A stretch of 49,586 nt of DNA from Streptomyces sp. MH60 (GTDB taxonomy: Bacteria; Actinomycetota; Actinomycetes; Streptomycetales; Streptomycetaceae). Made by a program: the position numbers and the translations under genes. Position 1 is the stretch's first letter. Each line of letters starts with the position of its first letter. The stretch covers positions 1 through 49,586 of the forward strand of contig NZ_MULI01000053.1 of NCBI RefSeq assembly GCF_002939385.1. Reading direction: 5' to 3'. Of this stretch, positions 22,812 to 33,682 are shown piece by piece. The notes under the pieces were generated by a model. That model saw only the letters and a list, made by a program, of their open reading frames with translations, was not told the DNA's origin and did not search any database.

Positions 22812-24629
22812 GTGGTAGCACCTAAAAAGGGAAAGAATGCGAGCGCTCAGAGTAAGCCCGGGCGCTCGCTGGCCCTGATCCTGATCGCCATCGTGGCGCT
22901 CACCGGAGGCATGTTCGCCTCCGGGCACACGACTCCGCGTCTCGGCATCGACCTCGCGGGCGGCACCAGCATCACGCTCCGCGCGGTGCCGGAGGCGGGC
23001 CAGGAGTCGGCGATCAACAAGACCAACATGGACACCGCGGTCGAGATCATGAACCGCCGTGTCAATGGTCTGGGTGTTTCCGAGGCCGAGGTCCAGACCC
23101 AGGGCGACCGGAACATCATCGTCAACATCCCCAAGGGGACGAACTCGAAGGAAGCCCGGCAGCAGGTCGGCACCACCGCCAAGCTGTACTTCCGTCCGGT
23201 CCTCGCCACCGAGCTCTCCGGCGCCAACGCGACCGGCAGCCCCTCGCCGAGCGAGGCCGGCGGCGCCACGGACAAGGCGACCGACAAGGCCACGGACAAG
23301 GCCACCGACGGCGACAAGGCCACCGACGGCGACAAGGCCACCGACGGGGACAAGGCGAGCGGCACGCCGTCCGACTCCGCGTCGGCGAGCGCCACCTCCC
23401 AGGGCCGCGCCGCCAGCGACGCCCTGAAGGCCGACCCCAGCCCGTCCGCGAAGAGCTCCGACGGCGCCGCCCCGTCCCCGAGCGCCAGCGCCCCCGGCGA
23501 CGACGCCGCCGCCAAGCTGCAGCAGCAGTACGCGGCCCTGGACTGCACCGACCAGGGCGCCCGCGCCAAGGCGGGCAAGGGCGCCAAGCCGGACGAGCAG
23601 ACCGTGGCCTGCGGCCAGAACTCGCAGGGCCAGTGGCAGAAGTACATCCTCGGCCCCGCCGCGGTCGACGGCACCGAGGTCGACGAGGCCAAGGCCGTCT
23701 ACAACACGCAGACCGCCGCCGGCTGGACCGTGACGATGAAGTTCACGGACAAGGGCAGCAAGAAGTTCGCGGACATCACCGGCAAGCTGGCGCAGAACCA
23801 GTCCCCGCAGAACCAGTTCGCCATCGTCCTGGACAACGAGGTCGTCTCCGACCCGTACGTCAGCCAGGCGCTCACCGGCGGCAACGCGGAGATCTCCGGC
23901 AGCTTCGACCAGGAGGAGGCCCAGAGCCTCGCCAACATGCTGTCCTACGGCGCGCTGCCGCTGACCTTCAAGGAGGACAGCGTCACCACCGTCACCGCCG
24001 CGCTCGGCGGTGAGCAGCTCCACGCCGGTCTGATCGCGGGCGCGATCGGCCTCGCCCTGGTCGTCCTCTACCTGCTGTTCTACTACCGGGGCCTGTCGTT
24101 CATCGCCGTCTGCTCGCTGCTGGTCTCGGCCGGCCTCACGTACGTGATCATGGCGCTGCTCGGCCCGACCATCGGCTTCGCGCTGAACCTGCCGGCCGTG
24201 TGCGGTGCCATCGTCGCCATCGGCATCACGGCGGACTCGTTCATCGTGTACTTCGAACGCGTCCGCGACGAGATCCGGGAGGGCCGCACGCTGCGTCCCG
24301 CCGTCGAGCGGGCCTGGCCGCGCGCCCGGCGCACCATCCTGGTCTCCGACTTCGTGTCCTTCCTCGCCGCCGCGGTGCTCTTCATCGTCACGGTGGGCAA
24401 GGTGCAGGGCTTCGCGTTCACGCTCGGTCTGACGACCCTGCTCGACGTGGTCGTGGTGTTCCTGTTCACCAAGCCGCTGCTGACGCTGATGGCCCGGCGC
24501 AAGTTCTTCTCCAGCGGTCACAAGTGGTCCGGCCTCGACCCCAAGGCCCTGGGAGCCAAGCCACCGCTGCGCCGCACCCGCCGTCCGTCCCGTCCTGCCG
24601 CCGGCCCTGTCGACCCGAAGGAGGCGTGA
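22812..24629 (+). CDS. secD: Protein translocase subunit SecD
   Basis: A 605-residue RND-type membrane protein that, with SecF, uses the proton gradient to complete protein export. GTG 22812 follows GAGGGAG. TM1 is at about residues 16-36, followed by the LGIDLAGGTSI motif. The large extracytoplasmic domain is interrupted at about residues 140-235 by a low-complexity insert with an exact ATDK/ATDGDK repeat and an Ala/Ser/Pro-rich stretch. The C-terminal half has five membrane segments, including VCGAIVAIGITADSFIVYFERVRDE split between TM and loop. The C-terminal tail is basic and Pro-rich. secF starts 3 nt after the stop. Confidence 0.97.
   Translation: MVAPKKGKNASAQSKPGRSLALILIAIVALTGGMFASGHTTPRLGIDLAGGTSITLRAVPEAGQESAINKTNMDTAVEIMNRRVNGLGVSEAEVQTQGDRNIIVNIPKGTNSKEARQQVGTTAKLYFRPVLATELSGANATGSPSPSEAGGATDKATDKATDKATDGDKATDGDKATDGDKASGTPSDSASASATSQGRAASDALKADPSPSAKSSDGAAPSPSASAPGDDAAAKLQQQYAALDCTDQGARAKAGKGAKPDEQTVACGQNSQGQWQKYILGPAAVDGTEVDEAKAVYNTQTAAGWTVTMKFTDKGSKKFADITGKLAQNQSPQNQFAIVLDNEVVSDPYVSQALTGGNAEISGSFDQEEAQSLANMLSYGALPLTFKEDSVTTVTAALGGEQLHAGLIAGAIGLALVVLYLLFYYRGLSFIAVCSLLVSAGLTYVIMALLGPTIGFALNLPAVCGAIVAIGITADSFIVYFERVRDEIREGRTLRPAVERAWPRARRTILVSDFVSFLAAAVLFIVTVGKVQGFAFTLGLTTLLDVVVVFLFTKPLLTLMARRKFFSSGHKWSGLDPKALGAKPPLRRTRRPSRPAAGPVDPKEA
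23265..23354 (+). repeat. In-frame tandem repeat in secD (ATDK x3, ATDGDK x3)
   Basis: Three 12-nt units followed by three 18-nt units encode residues 152-181. The units are nearly identical at the DNA level, so recent slippage or unit expansion is likely. The repeat lies in the extracytoplasmic loop and should not disturb the fold. Confidence 0.85.
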
Positions 24630-24632
24630 GAG

Positions 24633-25754
24633 ATGTCGAAGCTCGGCACACTCGGCGCCCGACTGCACCACGGCGAGGTCGGCTACGACTTCGTCAAGAA
24701 CCGCAAGATCTGGTACGGCATCTCGATCCTCATCACCATCACGGCCATCGTCGGCCTGGCGGTGCGCGGCCTGCACATGGGCATCGAGTTCCAGGGCGGC
24801 GCGGTCTTCACCACCCCGAAGAACATGAGCGCCTCGGTCGCCCAGACGGAGACCTGGTCGGAGGAGGCCTCCGGCCACGACGCGATCGTCCAGAAGCTCG
24901 GCGACGGCAGCCTCCGCATCCAGATCGCGGGCACCGACACCCAGCAGTCGGACCAGATCAAGGAGGACCTCTCCAAGAACCTGGACGTCCCCGCGGAGAA
25001 GATCAACGCCGACCTGGTCGGCCCCAGCTGGGGTGACCAGATCGCGAACAAGGCCTGGCAGGGCCTCGGGATCTTCATGGTCCTCGTGGTGATCTACCTG
25101 GCGATCGCGTTCGAGTGGCGGATGGCACTGGCCGCCTTCGTCGCACTGATCCACGACATCACCATCACGGTGGGCATCTACGCCCTCGTCGGCTTCGAGG
25201 TCACACCAGGCACGGTGATCGGTCTGCTGACCATCCTCGGTTACTCGCTCTACGACACGGTCGTCGTCTTCGACAGCCTCAAGGAGCAGACCCGGGACAT
25301 CACCAAGCAGACCCGCTGGACCTACGCGGAGATCGCCAACCGCTCGATCAACAGCACCCTGGTCCGCTCCATCAACACCACGGTGGTCGCGCTGCTGCCG
25401 GTGGGGGGCCTGCTGTTCATCGGCGGCGGCGTCCTCGGCGCCGGCATGCTCAACGACATCTCGCTGTCGCTGTTCGTCGGTCTGGCCGCCGGTGCCTACT
25501 CGTCGATCTTCATCGCCACGCCGCTCGTCGCCGACCTCAAGGAGGCCGAGCCGCAGATGAAGGCCCTCAGGAAGCGGGTCCTCGCCAAGCGTGCCCAGGC
25601 GACGGCCAAGGGCGAGCCCGCGCAGTCCGCGGAGGACGAGGGGGCGTACGACGCCGACGAGCCGGACGACGCGGCACCCGCGGTCGTCGGCCCCCGCAAC
25701 CAGCCCGCGTCCCGTGGCAGGGGCCGCGGCCGTCCCTCGGGGAAGCGCCGATGA
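24633..25754 (+). CDS. secF: Protein translocase subunit SecF
   Basis: A 373-residue partner of SecD. ATG 24633 follows GAAGGAGG inside the secD end. It has six membrane segments, the GIEFQGGAVF motif (the SecF form of the D-x-x-GG block), and the conserved LIHDITITVGIYALVGFEV and GYSLYDTVVVFDSLKEQTR parts. Residues 310-373 form an Ala/Arg/Asp-rich cytoplasmic tail. The stop overlaps the apt ATG. Confidence 0.97.
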   Translation: MSKLGTLGARLHHGEVGYDFVKNRKIWYGISILITITAIVGLAVRGLHMGIEFQGGAVFTTPKNMSASVAQTETWSEEASGHDAIVQKLGDGSLRIQIAGTDTQQSDQIKEDLSKNLDVPAEKINADLVGPSWGDQIANKAWQGLGIFMVLVVIYLAIAFEWRMALAAFVALIHDITITVGIYALVGFEVTPGTVIGLLTILGYSLYDTVVVFDSLKEQTRDITKQTRWTYAEIANRSINSTLVRSINTTVVALLPVGGLLFIGGGVLGAGMLNDISLSLFVGLAAGAYSSIFIATPLVADLKEAEPQMKALRKRVLAKRAQATAKGEPAQSAEDEGAYDADEPDDAAPAVVGPRNQPASRGRGRGRPSGKRR

Positions 25755-26299
25755 CCGGCACGACCGACATCACCGAGCTGCTCCTCAGCCGCATCCGGGA
25801 CGTGCCCGACCACCCGGAGCCGGGCGTGGTGTTCAAGGACATCACCCCGCTCCTGGCGGACCCGGCGGCGTTCACCGCCCTGACCGACGCGCTCGCCGAG
25901 GTCGCCGGGAGCACCGGCGCCACCAAGGTCGTCGGTCTGGAGGCCCGCGGCTTCATCCTCGGCGCCCCGGTGGCCCTGCGGGCGGGCCTCGGCTTCATCC
26001 CCGTACGCAAGGCGGGCAAGCTCCCCGGAGCCACGCTCAGCCAGGCGTACGACCTGGAGTACGGCTCCGCCGAGATCGAGGTGCACGCCGAGGACCTCAG
26101 CGCGGGCGACCGCGTGCTGGTCGTCGACGACGTCCTCGCCACCGGCGGCACCGCGGAGGCCTCGCTGGAGCTGATCCGGCGGGCCGGTGCCGAGGTCGCG
26201 GGCCTCGCCGTGCTGATGGAGCTGGGCTTCCTCGGCGGGCGGGCGCGCCTGGAGCCCGCTCTGGCCGGGGCACCGCTGAAGGCGCTGCTCACGGTCTGA
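25751..26299 (+). CDS. apt: Adenine phosphoribosyltransferase
   Basis: A 182-residue purine salvage enzyme that makes AMP from adenine and PRPP. The ATG overlaps the secF stop (ATGA). It shows the PGVVFKDITPLL entry motif, GLEARGFILGAPVA, and the PRPP loop VLVVDDVLATGGTA near residues 122-135. The order secF-apt-rel is conserved in actinobacteria. A long hairpin follows before rel, so apt probably ends the secDF transcript. Confidence 0.97.
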   Translation: MTGTTDITELLLSRIRDVPDHPEPGVVFKDITPLLADPAAFTALTDALAEVAGSTGATKVVGLEARGFILGAPVALRAGLGFIPVRKAGKLPGATLSQAYDLEYGSAEIEVHAEDLSAGDRVLVVDDVLATGGTAEASLELIRRAGAEVAGLAVLMELGFLGGRARLEPALAGAPLKALLTV

Positions 26300-26315
26300 A
26301 CCGAGCACACCGCAC

Positions 26316-26354
26316 CCTGGGGCGGGCCCGGAGGAATCCGGCGCCCGCCCCAGG
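26316..26354 (+). terminator. Long hairpin terminator after apt
   Basis: CCTGGGGCGGGC (26316-26327) pairs with GCCCGCCCCAGG (26343-26354). Inside, CCGGA pairs with TCCGG around the loop GGAA, leaving one bulged C. The stem totals 17 bp. It lies 16 nt after the apt stop. Confidence 0.8.
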
Positions 26355-26365
26355 CGTTGCAGGGG

Positions 26366-26420
26366 TTGACAGCCCCCACATTGGCCAGAAGGCGATCCTG
26401 GAGGGCAGGATCGCTACCAT
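26366..26420 (+). promoter_or_regulatory. rel upstream region: TTGACA, 9-bp inverted repeat, TACCAT
   Basis: A perfect -35 consensus TTGACA (26366-26371) has no matching -10 at 16-19 nt. A perfect inverted repeat GCGATCCTG/CAGGATCGC (26392-26400 with 26406-26414, loop GAGGG) abuts TACCAT (26415-26420), which fits a -10. The transcript would begin about 45 nt before the rel TTG. The palindrome occupies the place of the core promoter spacer and may be an operator. Confidence 0.45.
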
Positions 26421-26471
26421 GGGGTATCCGGAGCCTGACCGGGGGACCCGGATCGTGCACGAGGAGTCCTC

Positions 26472-29015
<2,544 letters not shown>

Positions 29016-29033
29016 GCGGGCGTACAGGCGCAC

Positions 29034-29080
29034 ACACGAGAGGGGCTCCCGTACACGCCGTACGGGAGCCCCTCTCGTGT
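29034..29080. terminator. Perfect 21-bp bidirectional terminator
   Basis: Positions 29034-29054 and 29060-29080 are exact reverse complements, with the loop ACGCC. The hairpin lies midway between the convergent rel and DUF349 genes, 18 nt from one stop and 14 nt from the other, and can terminate both. Confidence 0.9.
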
Positions 29081-29094
29081 CCGGTCCGCGACCG

Positions 29095-30324
29095 TCAGCC
29101 GCCGAACTCGTGCAGCCCCTTGAGCGCCTGGTCCAGGAGCGCCTGGCGGCCCTCCAGCTCACGCGCGAGCTTGTCGGCCTTGGCGTCGTTGCCCTGGGCG
29201 CGCGCCTGCTCGACCTGGGAGCGCAGCTTGTCCACGGCGGCCTGGAGCTGACCGGTCAGGCCCTCGGCACGCGCGCGTGCCTCCGGGTTGGTCCGGCGCC
29301 ACTCGGCCTCCTCGGCCTCCTGGAGGGCCCGCTCGACCGCGTGCATCCGTCCCTCGACCTTCGGCCGGGCGTCGCGCGGCACGTGGCCGATGGCCTCCCA
29401 GCGCTCGTTGACCGAACGGAACGCGGCGCGGGCCGCCTTGAGGTCGGTGACCGGGACGAGCTTCTCGGCCTCCTCGGCCAGCTCCTCCTTCAGCTTCAGG
29501 TTCTCCGCCTGCTCGGCGTCCCGCTCGGCGAAGACCGAGCTGCGGGCGGCGAAGAACACGTCCTGGGCGCCGCGGAAGCGGTTCCAGAGGTCGTCCTCGT
29601 GCTCGCGCTGGGCGCGGCCGGCGGCCTTCCACTCGGACATCAGGTCGCGGTAGCGCGCGGCCGTCGGTCCCCAGTCCGTCGAGTTCGACAGCGCCTCGGC
29701 CTCCGTGACCAGCCGTTCCTTGGTCCGGCGGGCCTCCTCGCGCTGCGCGTCCAGCTGTGCGAAGTGCTGCTTGCGGCGCTTGGAGAACGCCGAGCGGGCG
29801 TGCGAGAAGCGGTGCCACAGCTCGTCGTCGGACTTGCGGTCCAGGCGCGGCAGGCCCTTCCAGGTGTCGACCAGGGACCGCAGCCGCTCACCGGCCGCCC
29901 GCCACTGGTCCGAGCGCGCCAGCTCCTCCGCCTCGGTGACCAGGGCCTCCTTGGCGCCGCGCGCCTCGTCGGACTGCTTGGCCCGCTGGGCCTTGCGCTC
30001 CTCGCGCCGTGCCTCCACGAGCGCGACGAGCTGGTCCAGCCGGGCCCGCAGGGCCTCCAGGTCGCCGACCGCGTGATGCGCGTCCACCTGCTCGCGCAGG
30101 TGGTCGATGGCCGCCTGGGCGTCCTTGGCCGACAGGTCGGTGGTCTTCACCCGCTTCTCGAGGAGGCCGATCTCGACAACCAGGCCCTCGTACTTGCGTT
30201 CGAAATAGGCCAGCGCCTCCTCGGGGGAGCCTGCCTGCCAGGATCCGACGACCTGCTCGCCGTCGGCCGTCCGCACGTACACGGTCCCCGTCTCGTCGAC
30301 GCGGCCCCACGGGTCGCTGCTCAC
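29095..30324 (-). CDS. DUF349 domain protein
   Basis: A 409-residue, highly charged helical protein. GTG 30324 follows GGAGGAGG. After a short N-terminal beta part (DETGTVYVRTADGE, about residues 10-24) come several DUF349 repeats, recognisable by W-x(4-8)-R/K patterns such as RSLVDTWKGLPRLDRKSDDELWHRF, RDLMSEWKAAGRAQREHEDDLWNRF and RSVNERWEAIGHVPRD (each quoted only in part here by its core WKxxGR/DDxLWxRF). The C-terminus is coiled coil. Function is unknown; some DUF349 proteins have been linked to nucleic acid or stress responses. It is conserved next to rel in streptomycetes. Confidence 0.9.
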   Translation of the reverse strand: MSSDPWGRVDETGTVYVRTADGEQVVGSWQAGSPEEALAYFERKYEGLVVEIGLLEKRVKTTDLSAKDAQAAIDHLREQVDAHHAVGDLEALRARLDQLVALVEARREERKAQRAKQSDEARGAKEALVTEAEELARSDQWRAAGERLRSLVDTWKGLPRLDRKSDDELWHRFSHARSAFSKRRKQHFAQLDAQREEARRTKERLVTEAEALSNSTDWGPTAARYRDLMSEWKAAGRAQREHEDDLWNRFRGAQDVFFAARSSVFAERDAEQAENLKLKEELAEEAEKLVPVTDLKAARAAFRSVNERWEAIGHVPRDARPKVEGRMHAVERALQEAEEAEWRRTNPEARARAEGLTGQLQAAVDKLRSQVEQARAQGNDAKADKLARELEGRQALLDQALKGLHEFGG

Positions 30325-30458
30325 AGCGCCTCCTCCACATGATGCCTGCGGAGGGCTTCGCTACCCCCGGGCATCGTCCACAGTTTCGTCACGGCCAACA
30401 TAGGCGACCGGCGGGGGGCCTGTCCGCACCCGCGCGACCGAACTTTCGCTGATGAGGG

Positions 30459-31313
30459 TCAGGATGTGGTGACCGTGGCCTTGTCGATCACGACCGTCGC
30501 GTTGGGCGCGGTGTTGCCGGTCGTGGGGTCGGGCGCCTGGGCCCCGGCGGCCGCGATCTTCTTGAGAACCGCCATGCCGTCCTTGGAGATGGTGCCGAAC
30601 GGCGTGTAGTCCGGCGGCAGCTGGCTGTCCTGGTAGACCAGGAAGAACTGGCTGCCCCCGGTGTTCCGGCCCTGCTGTGCCTGGGCGTTGTACTGGTTCG
30701 CCATCGCGACCGTCCCCGCCGGGTACACGTTGCCCTTGAGGCTCTTGTCCTTCAGGTTCTCGTCGGGAATCGTGTAGCCGGGACCGCCCGCGCCGGTGCC
30801 CTGGGGGTCACCGCACTGAAGGACGTAGATGCCCTCGGGGGTGAGCCGGTGGCACTTGGTGTGGTCGAAGAACCCCTTGCCCGCCAGGAAGTTGAACGAA
30901 TTGACGGTGTGCGGTGCCGCGTCCGCCTTCAGCGCGATGTCTATGTCACCGCACGTGGTCGCCAGCTTCATCGTGTACTTCGCGGACTTGTCGATGGTCA
31001 TCGCAGGTTCCTTCTTCCAGGTCTGCGTCTTGACCTTGCCCTCGGCGGGCTTCTCGCACGGGTCCGGCGCCTTGCTCGGAGCCGAGGCGCTCGGGGTGAC
31101 CTCCGCGTTCGCGTTCGTCTTGCTGTCGTCGTCGTCCCCCAGGACCACGCCGGTCGTGTACAGCGCGACGCTGCCGATCAGGATCACGCCGAGCACCGAC
31201 GCGATCGCGGCGTTGCGCATGCGTGCCTTGCGCCGCGCGGAGGTGCGTCGCTGCTGCTGCCGCAAGAACTTCTCCCGGGCGAGCTGACGCCGCCGCTGCT
31301 CCTGGGTGACCAC
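30459..31313 (-). CDS. Membrane-anchored cyclophilin-type peptidyl-prolyl isomerase
   Basis: A 284-residue protein. GTG 31313 follows GAGGAGA. Residues 1-33 are strongly basic and cytoplasmic, residues 34-56 form a membrane anchor (AAIASVLGVILIGSVALYTT), and residues 57-85 are a Ser/Pro/Ala/Asp linker. The cyclophilin domain follows on the outer face: TTCGDIDIALKADAAPHTVNSF, CHRLTPEGIYVLQCGDP with the catalytic Arg, and GGSQFFLVYQDSQLPPDYTPFG. It probably assists folding of exported proteins. The same gene lies next to rel in M. tuberculosis. It is divergent from the MBL hydrolase gene. Confidence 0.93.
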   Translation of the reverse strand: MVTQEQRRRQLAREKFLRQQQRRTSARRKARMRNAAIASVLGVILIGSVALYTTGVVLGDDDDSKTNANAEVTPSASAPSKAPDPCEKPAEGKVKTQTWKKEPAMTIDKSAKYTMKLATTCGDIDIALKADAAPHTVNSFNFLAGKGFFDHTKCHRLTPEGIYVLQCGDPQGTGAGGPGYTIPDENLKDKSLKGNVYPAGTVAMANQYNAQAQQGRNTGGSQFFLVYQDSQLPPDYTPFGTISKDGMAVLKKIAAAGAQAPDPTTGNTAPNATVVIDKATVTTS

Positions 31314-31430
31314 CGGGTTCTCTCCTCATGCGTCTTCGTGTGCCGACCGGTACGCGTGGGTGCGATGAGCCGACCGTGGGCGTGTAGCCCCGTACCGTAT
31401 ATGGGTTCGCTGAGGAATCGGCACCGCCGG

Positions 31431-31436
31431 TAGGCT
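31431..31436 (+). promoter_or_regulatory. -10 element (TAGGCT) upstream of the MBL hydrolase
   Basis: TAGGCT lies 6 nt before an in-frame ATG (31443), the leaderless spacing, and 60 nt before the Shine-Dalgarno-led GTG at 31497. The gap 31314-31442 also carries the opposite promoter for the isomerase; ACCGTA at 31394-31399 reads TACGGT on the minus strand and is a candidate -10. Confidence 0.5.
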
Positions 31437-31496
31437 CTGACCATGGGCGCGATACGTTCGCAAGCCCACCCGTACCGACCCAAACGAAGGACGATC

Positions 31497-32213
31497 GTGC
31501 TCATTGCCGGGTTCCCCGCCGGCGCCTGGGGGACGAACTGTTATCTCGTCGCCCCCGCCGCCGGTGAGGAGTGCGTGATCATCGACCCGGGCCACCAGGC
31601 GGCCCCCGGAGTCGAGGAAGCGATCCGCAAGCATCGGCTCAAGCCCGTCGCCGTCGTCCTCACCCACGGCCACATCGACCACGTCGCCTCGGTCGTCCCG
31701 GTGTGCGGCGCCCACGACGTGCCGGCCTGGATCCATCCCGAGGACCGCTACATGATGAGCGACCCCGAGAAGGGCATCGGCCGCACCATTGGCATGCCGC
31801 TCATGGGTGAGCTGACCGTCGGGGAACCCGACGACGTCAAGGAGCTGACCGACGGCGCGAAACTGGCGCTGGCGGGCATGGAGCTGACCGTCGCGCACGC
31901 CCCGGGCCATACCAAGGGGTCGGTGACCTTTGGCCTGCCCGAGACGGCGGACATCCCGCCGGTGATGTTCTCGGGCGACCTGCTGTTCGCCGGCTCCATC
32001 GGACGCACCGACTTCCCCGGTGGCTCCATGGACGACATGCTCGAGTCCCTGGCACGCGTGTGCCTGCCGCTCGACGACTCGACCGTGGTGCTGTCCGGAC
32101 ACGGCCCCCAGACGACCATCGGCCAGGAACGCGCCGCCAACCCGTATCTGCGGCAGGCGGCCGCAGGCCGCCGAGGGAACAGCGCTCCCGCGGCTCCCCG
32201 ACGAGGAATGTGA
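31497..32213 (+). CDS. MBL-fold metallo-hydrolase (glyoxalase II-like)
   Basis: A 238-residue metallo-beta-lactamase fold hydrolase. The metal motif THGHIDHV (THxHxDH) is present near residues 58-65, with later ligands in APGHTKGSV, FSGDLLF and SGHGPQT. Such proteins hydrolyse thioesters such as S-lactoylglutathione-like compounds; the thiol here would be mycothiol or unknown. GTG 31497 has GAAGGA at good spacing and begins at the conserved VLIAGFPAGAWGTNCYLV. An in-frame ATG at 31443, placed for leaderless reading, would add 18 residues. hisS follows after 11 nt. Confidence 0.9.
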   Translation: MLIAGFPAGAWGTNCYLVAPAAGEECVIIDPGHQAAPGVEEAIRKHRLKPVAVVLTHGHIDHVASVVPVCGAHDVPAWIHPEDRYMMSDPEKGIGRTIGMPLMGELTVGEPDDVKELTDGAKLALAGMELTVAHAPGHTKGSVTFGLPETADIPPVMFSGDLLFAGSIGRTDFPGGSMDDMLESLARVCLPLDDSTVVLSGHGPQTTIGQERAANPYLRQAAAGRRGNSAPAAPRRGM

Positions 32214-32224
32214 CGAGACCTTCC

Positions 32225-33487
32225 GTGAGCACCTTCAAGGCCCCCAAGGGCACGTACGACCTGCTGCCGCCGGACTCCGCCAAGTACCTGGCCGTCCGCG
32301 AGGCGATCGCCGCCCCGCTGCGCAACTCCGGCTACGGCTACATCGAGACGCCCGGCTTCGAGAACGTCGAACTGTTCGCGCGCGGCGTCGGCGAGTCCAC
32401 CGACATCGTGACCAAGGAGATGTACGTCTTCGAGACCAAGGGCGGCGACCGGCTCGCCCTGCGCCCGGAAACCACCGCTCCGGTGCTGCGCGCGGTCCTG
32501 GAGGCCAACCTGCACAAGGCGGGCAACCTGCCGGTGAAGGTCTGGTACTCGGGCTCGCAGTACCGCTACGAGCGCCCCCAGAAGGGCCGTTACCGCCACT
32601 TTTCCCAGGTCGGCGCCGAGGCGATCGGCGCCGAGGACCCGGCCCTGGACGCCGAACTGATCATCCTGGCCGACCAGTCGTACCGCGCGCTCGGCCTGCA
32701 GGACTTCCGCATCCTGCTCAACTCGCTGGGCGACCAGGAGTGCCGGCCCGTCTACCGGGCCGCGCTCCAGGACTTCCTGCGCGGCCTCGACCTGGACGAG
32801 GACACACTGCGCCGCGCCGAGATCAACCCGCTGCGCGTCCTGGACGACAAGCGCCCCGACGTCCAGAACCAGCTCACCGACGCCCCGCTGCTGCGCGACT
32901 ACCTGTGCGACGCCTGCAAGGCGTACCACGAGGAGGTGCGCGAGCTGATCACGGCGGCGGGCGTGGTCTTCGAGGACGATCCGAAGCTGGTCCGCGGCCT
33001 GGACTACTACACGCGCACCACGTTCGAGTTCGTCCACGACGGCCTCGGCTCCCAGTCCGCGGTGGGCGGCGGCGGCCGCTACGACGGCCTGTCCGAGATG
33101 ATCGGCGGCCCCTCGCTGCCGTCGGTCGGCTGGGCCCTCGGCGTCGACCGCACCGTCCTCGCCCTGGAGGCGGAGGGCATCGAACTGGACATCCCATCCG
33201 CGACCTCCGTCTTCGCGGTCCCGCTGGGCGAGGAGGCCCGCCGGATCCTGTTCGCCAAGGTCACCGAGCTGCGCAAGAACGGCGTCGCGGCCGACTTCTC
33301 CTACGGCGGCAAGGGCCTCAAGGCCGCGATGAAGGCGGCCAACCGCTCCGGCGCCCGCTACACCCTGGTCCTGGGCGAGCGCGACCTGGCCGAGGGCGTC
33401 GTCCAGCTCAAGGACATGGAGTCCGGCGAGCAGACCGCGATCGGCGTCAACGAGATCGTGGCGGAGCTGGAGTCGAGGCTCGGCTAG
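32225..33487 (+). CDS. hisS: Histidine--tRNA ligase
   Basis: A 420-residue class II synthetase that charges tRNA-His. The start is GTG 32225 (VSTFKAPKGTYDLLPPDS), with only a weak Shine-Dalgarno in the 11-nt gap after the MBL gene, so coupling is likely. Motif 2 lies in SQYRYERPQKGRYRHFSQ, the histidine-specific block is RGLDYYTRTTFEF, and motif 3 lies in GVDRTVLALE. The segment usually written RPEGTA reads RPETTAP here. The C-terminal anticodon domain ends near residue 420. A long hairpin follows. Confidence 0.97.
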   Translation: MSTFKAPKGTYDLLPPDSAKYLAVREAIAAPLRNSGYGYIETPGFENVELFARGVGESTDIVTKEMYVFETKGGDRLALRPETTAPVLRAVLEANLHKAGNLPVKVWYSGSQYRYERPQKGRYRHFSQVGAEAIGAEDPALDAELIILADQSYRALGLQDFRILLNSLGDQECRPVYRAALQDFLRGLDLDEDTLRRAEINPLRVLDDKRPDVQNQLTDAPLLRDYLCDACKAYHEEVRELITAAGVVFEDDPKLVRGLDYYTRTTFEFVHDGLGSQSAVGGGGRYDGLSEMIGGPSLPSVGWALGVDRTVLALEAEGIELDIPSATSVFAVPLGEEARRILFAKVTELRKNGVAADFSYGGKGLKAAMKAANRSGARYTLVLGERDLAEGVVQLKDMESGEQTAIGVNEIVAELESRLG

Positions 33488-33501
33488 CGGGCCGGTGTCC
33501 C

Positions 33502-33540
33502 CTCCAGGGGCACGCGTTTCGTTCGCGTGTGCCCCTGGAG
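33502..33540 (+). terminator. Terminator after hisS
   Basis: CTCCAGGGGCAC (33502-33513) pairs with GTGCCCCTGGAG (33529-33540) and an inner GCG/CGC extends the stem, with a 2-nt bulge and a 7-nt loop. It lies 14 nt after the hisS stop. The rest of the gap to 33682 holds the next promoter, with no clear -35/-10 pair seen. Confidence 0.75.
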
Positions 33541-33682
33541 AACGGACGTTGGCCGGAAGGCGCCGCTCCGGAGTGATCGCCGATCCGTTCATATGGTCAT
33601 CGAACGGTGCCCATACAGGGTCGTGCGGCACAATGGCCCCTGCCCGAAGCAGGTCCCACTCCCCAGTGACGGAATCGGCGTG

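Noticed and set aside
26366..26371. TTGACA as the -35 of the rel promoter
   Set aside because: The expected -10 position (26388-26394) reads AAGGCG-like sequence, not TANNNT. The only good -10 (TACCAT) is 43 nt away. I list it only as part of a region.
32461..32490. hisS RPETTAP variant as a sign of altered function
   Set aside because: Only one residue of the usual RPEGTA block differs and all other class II and histidine-specific motifs are intact.
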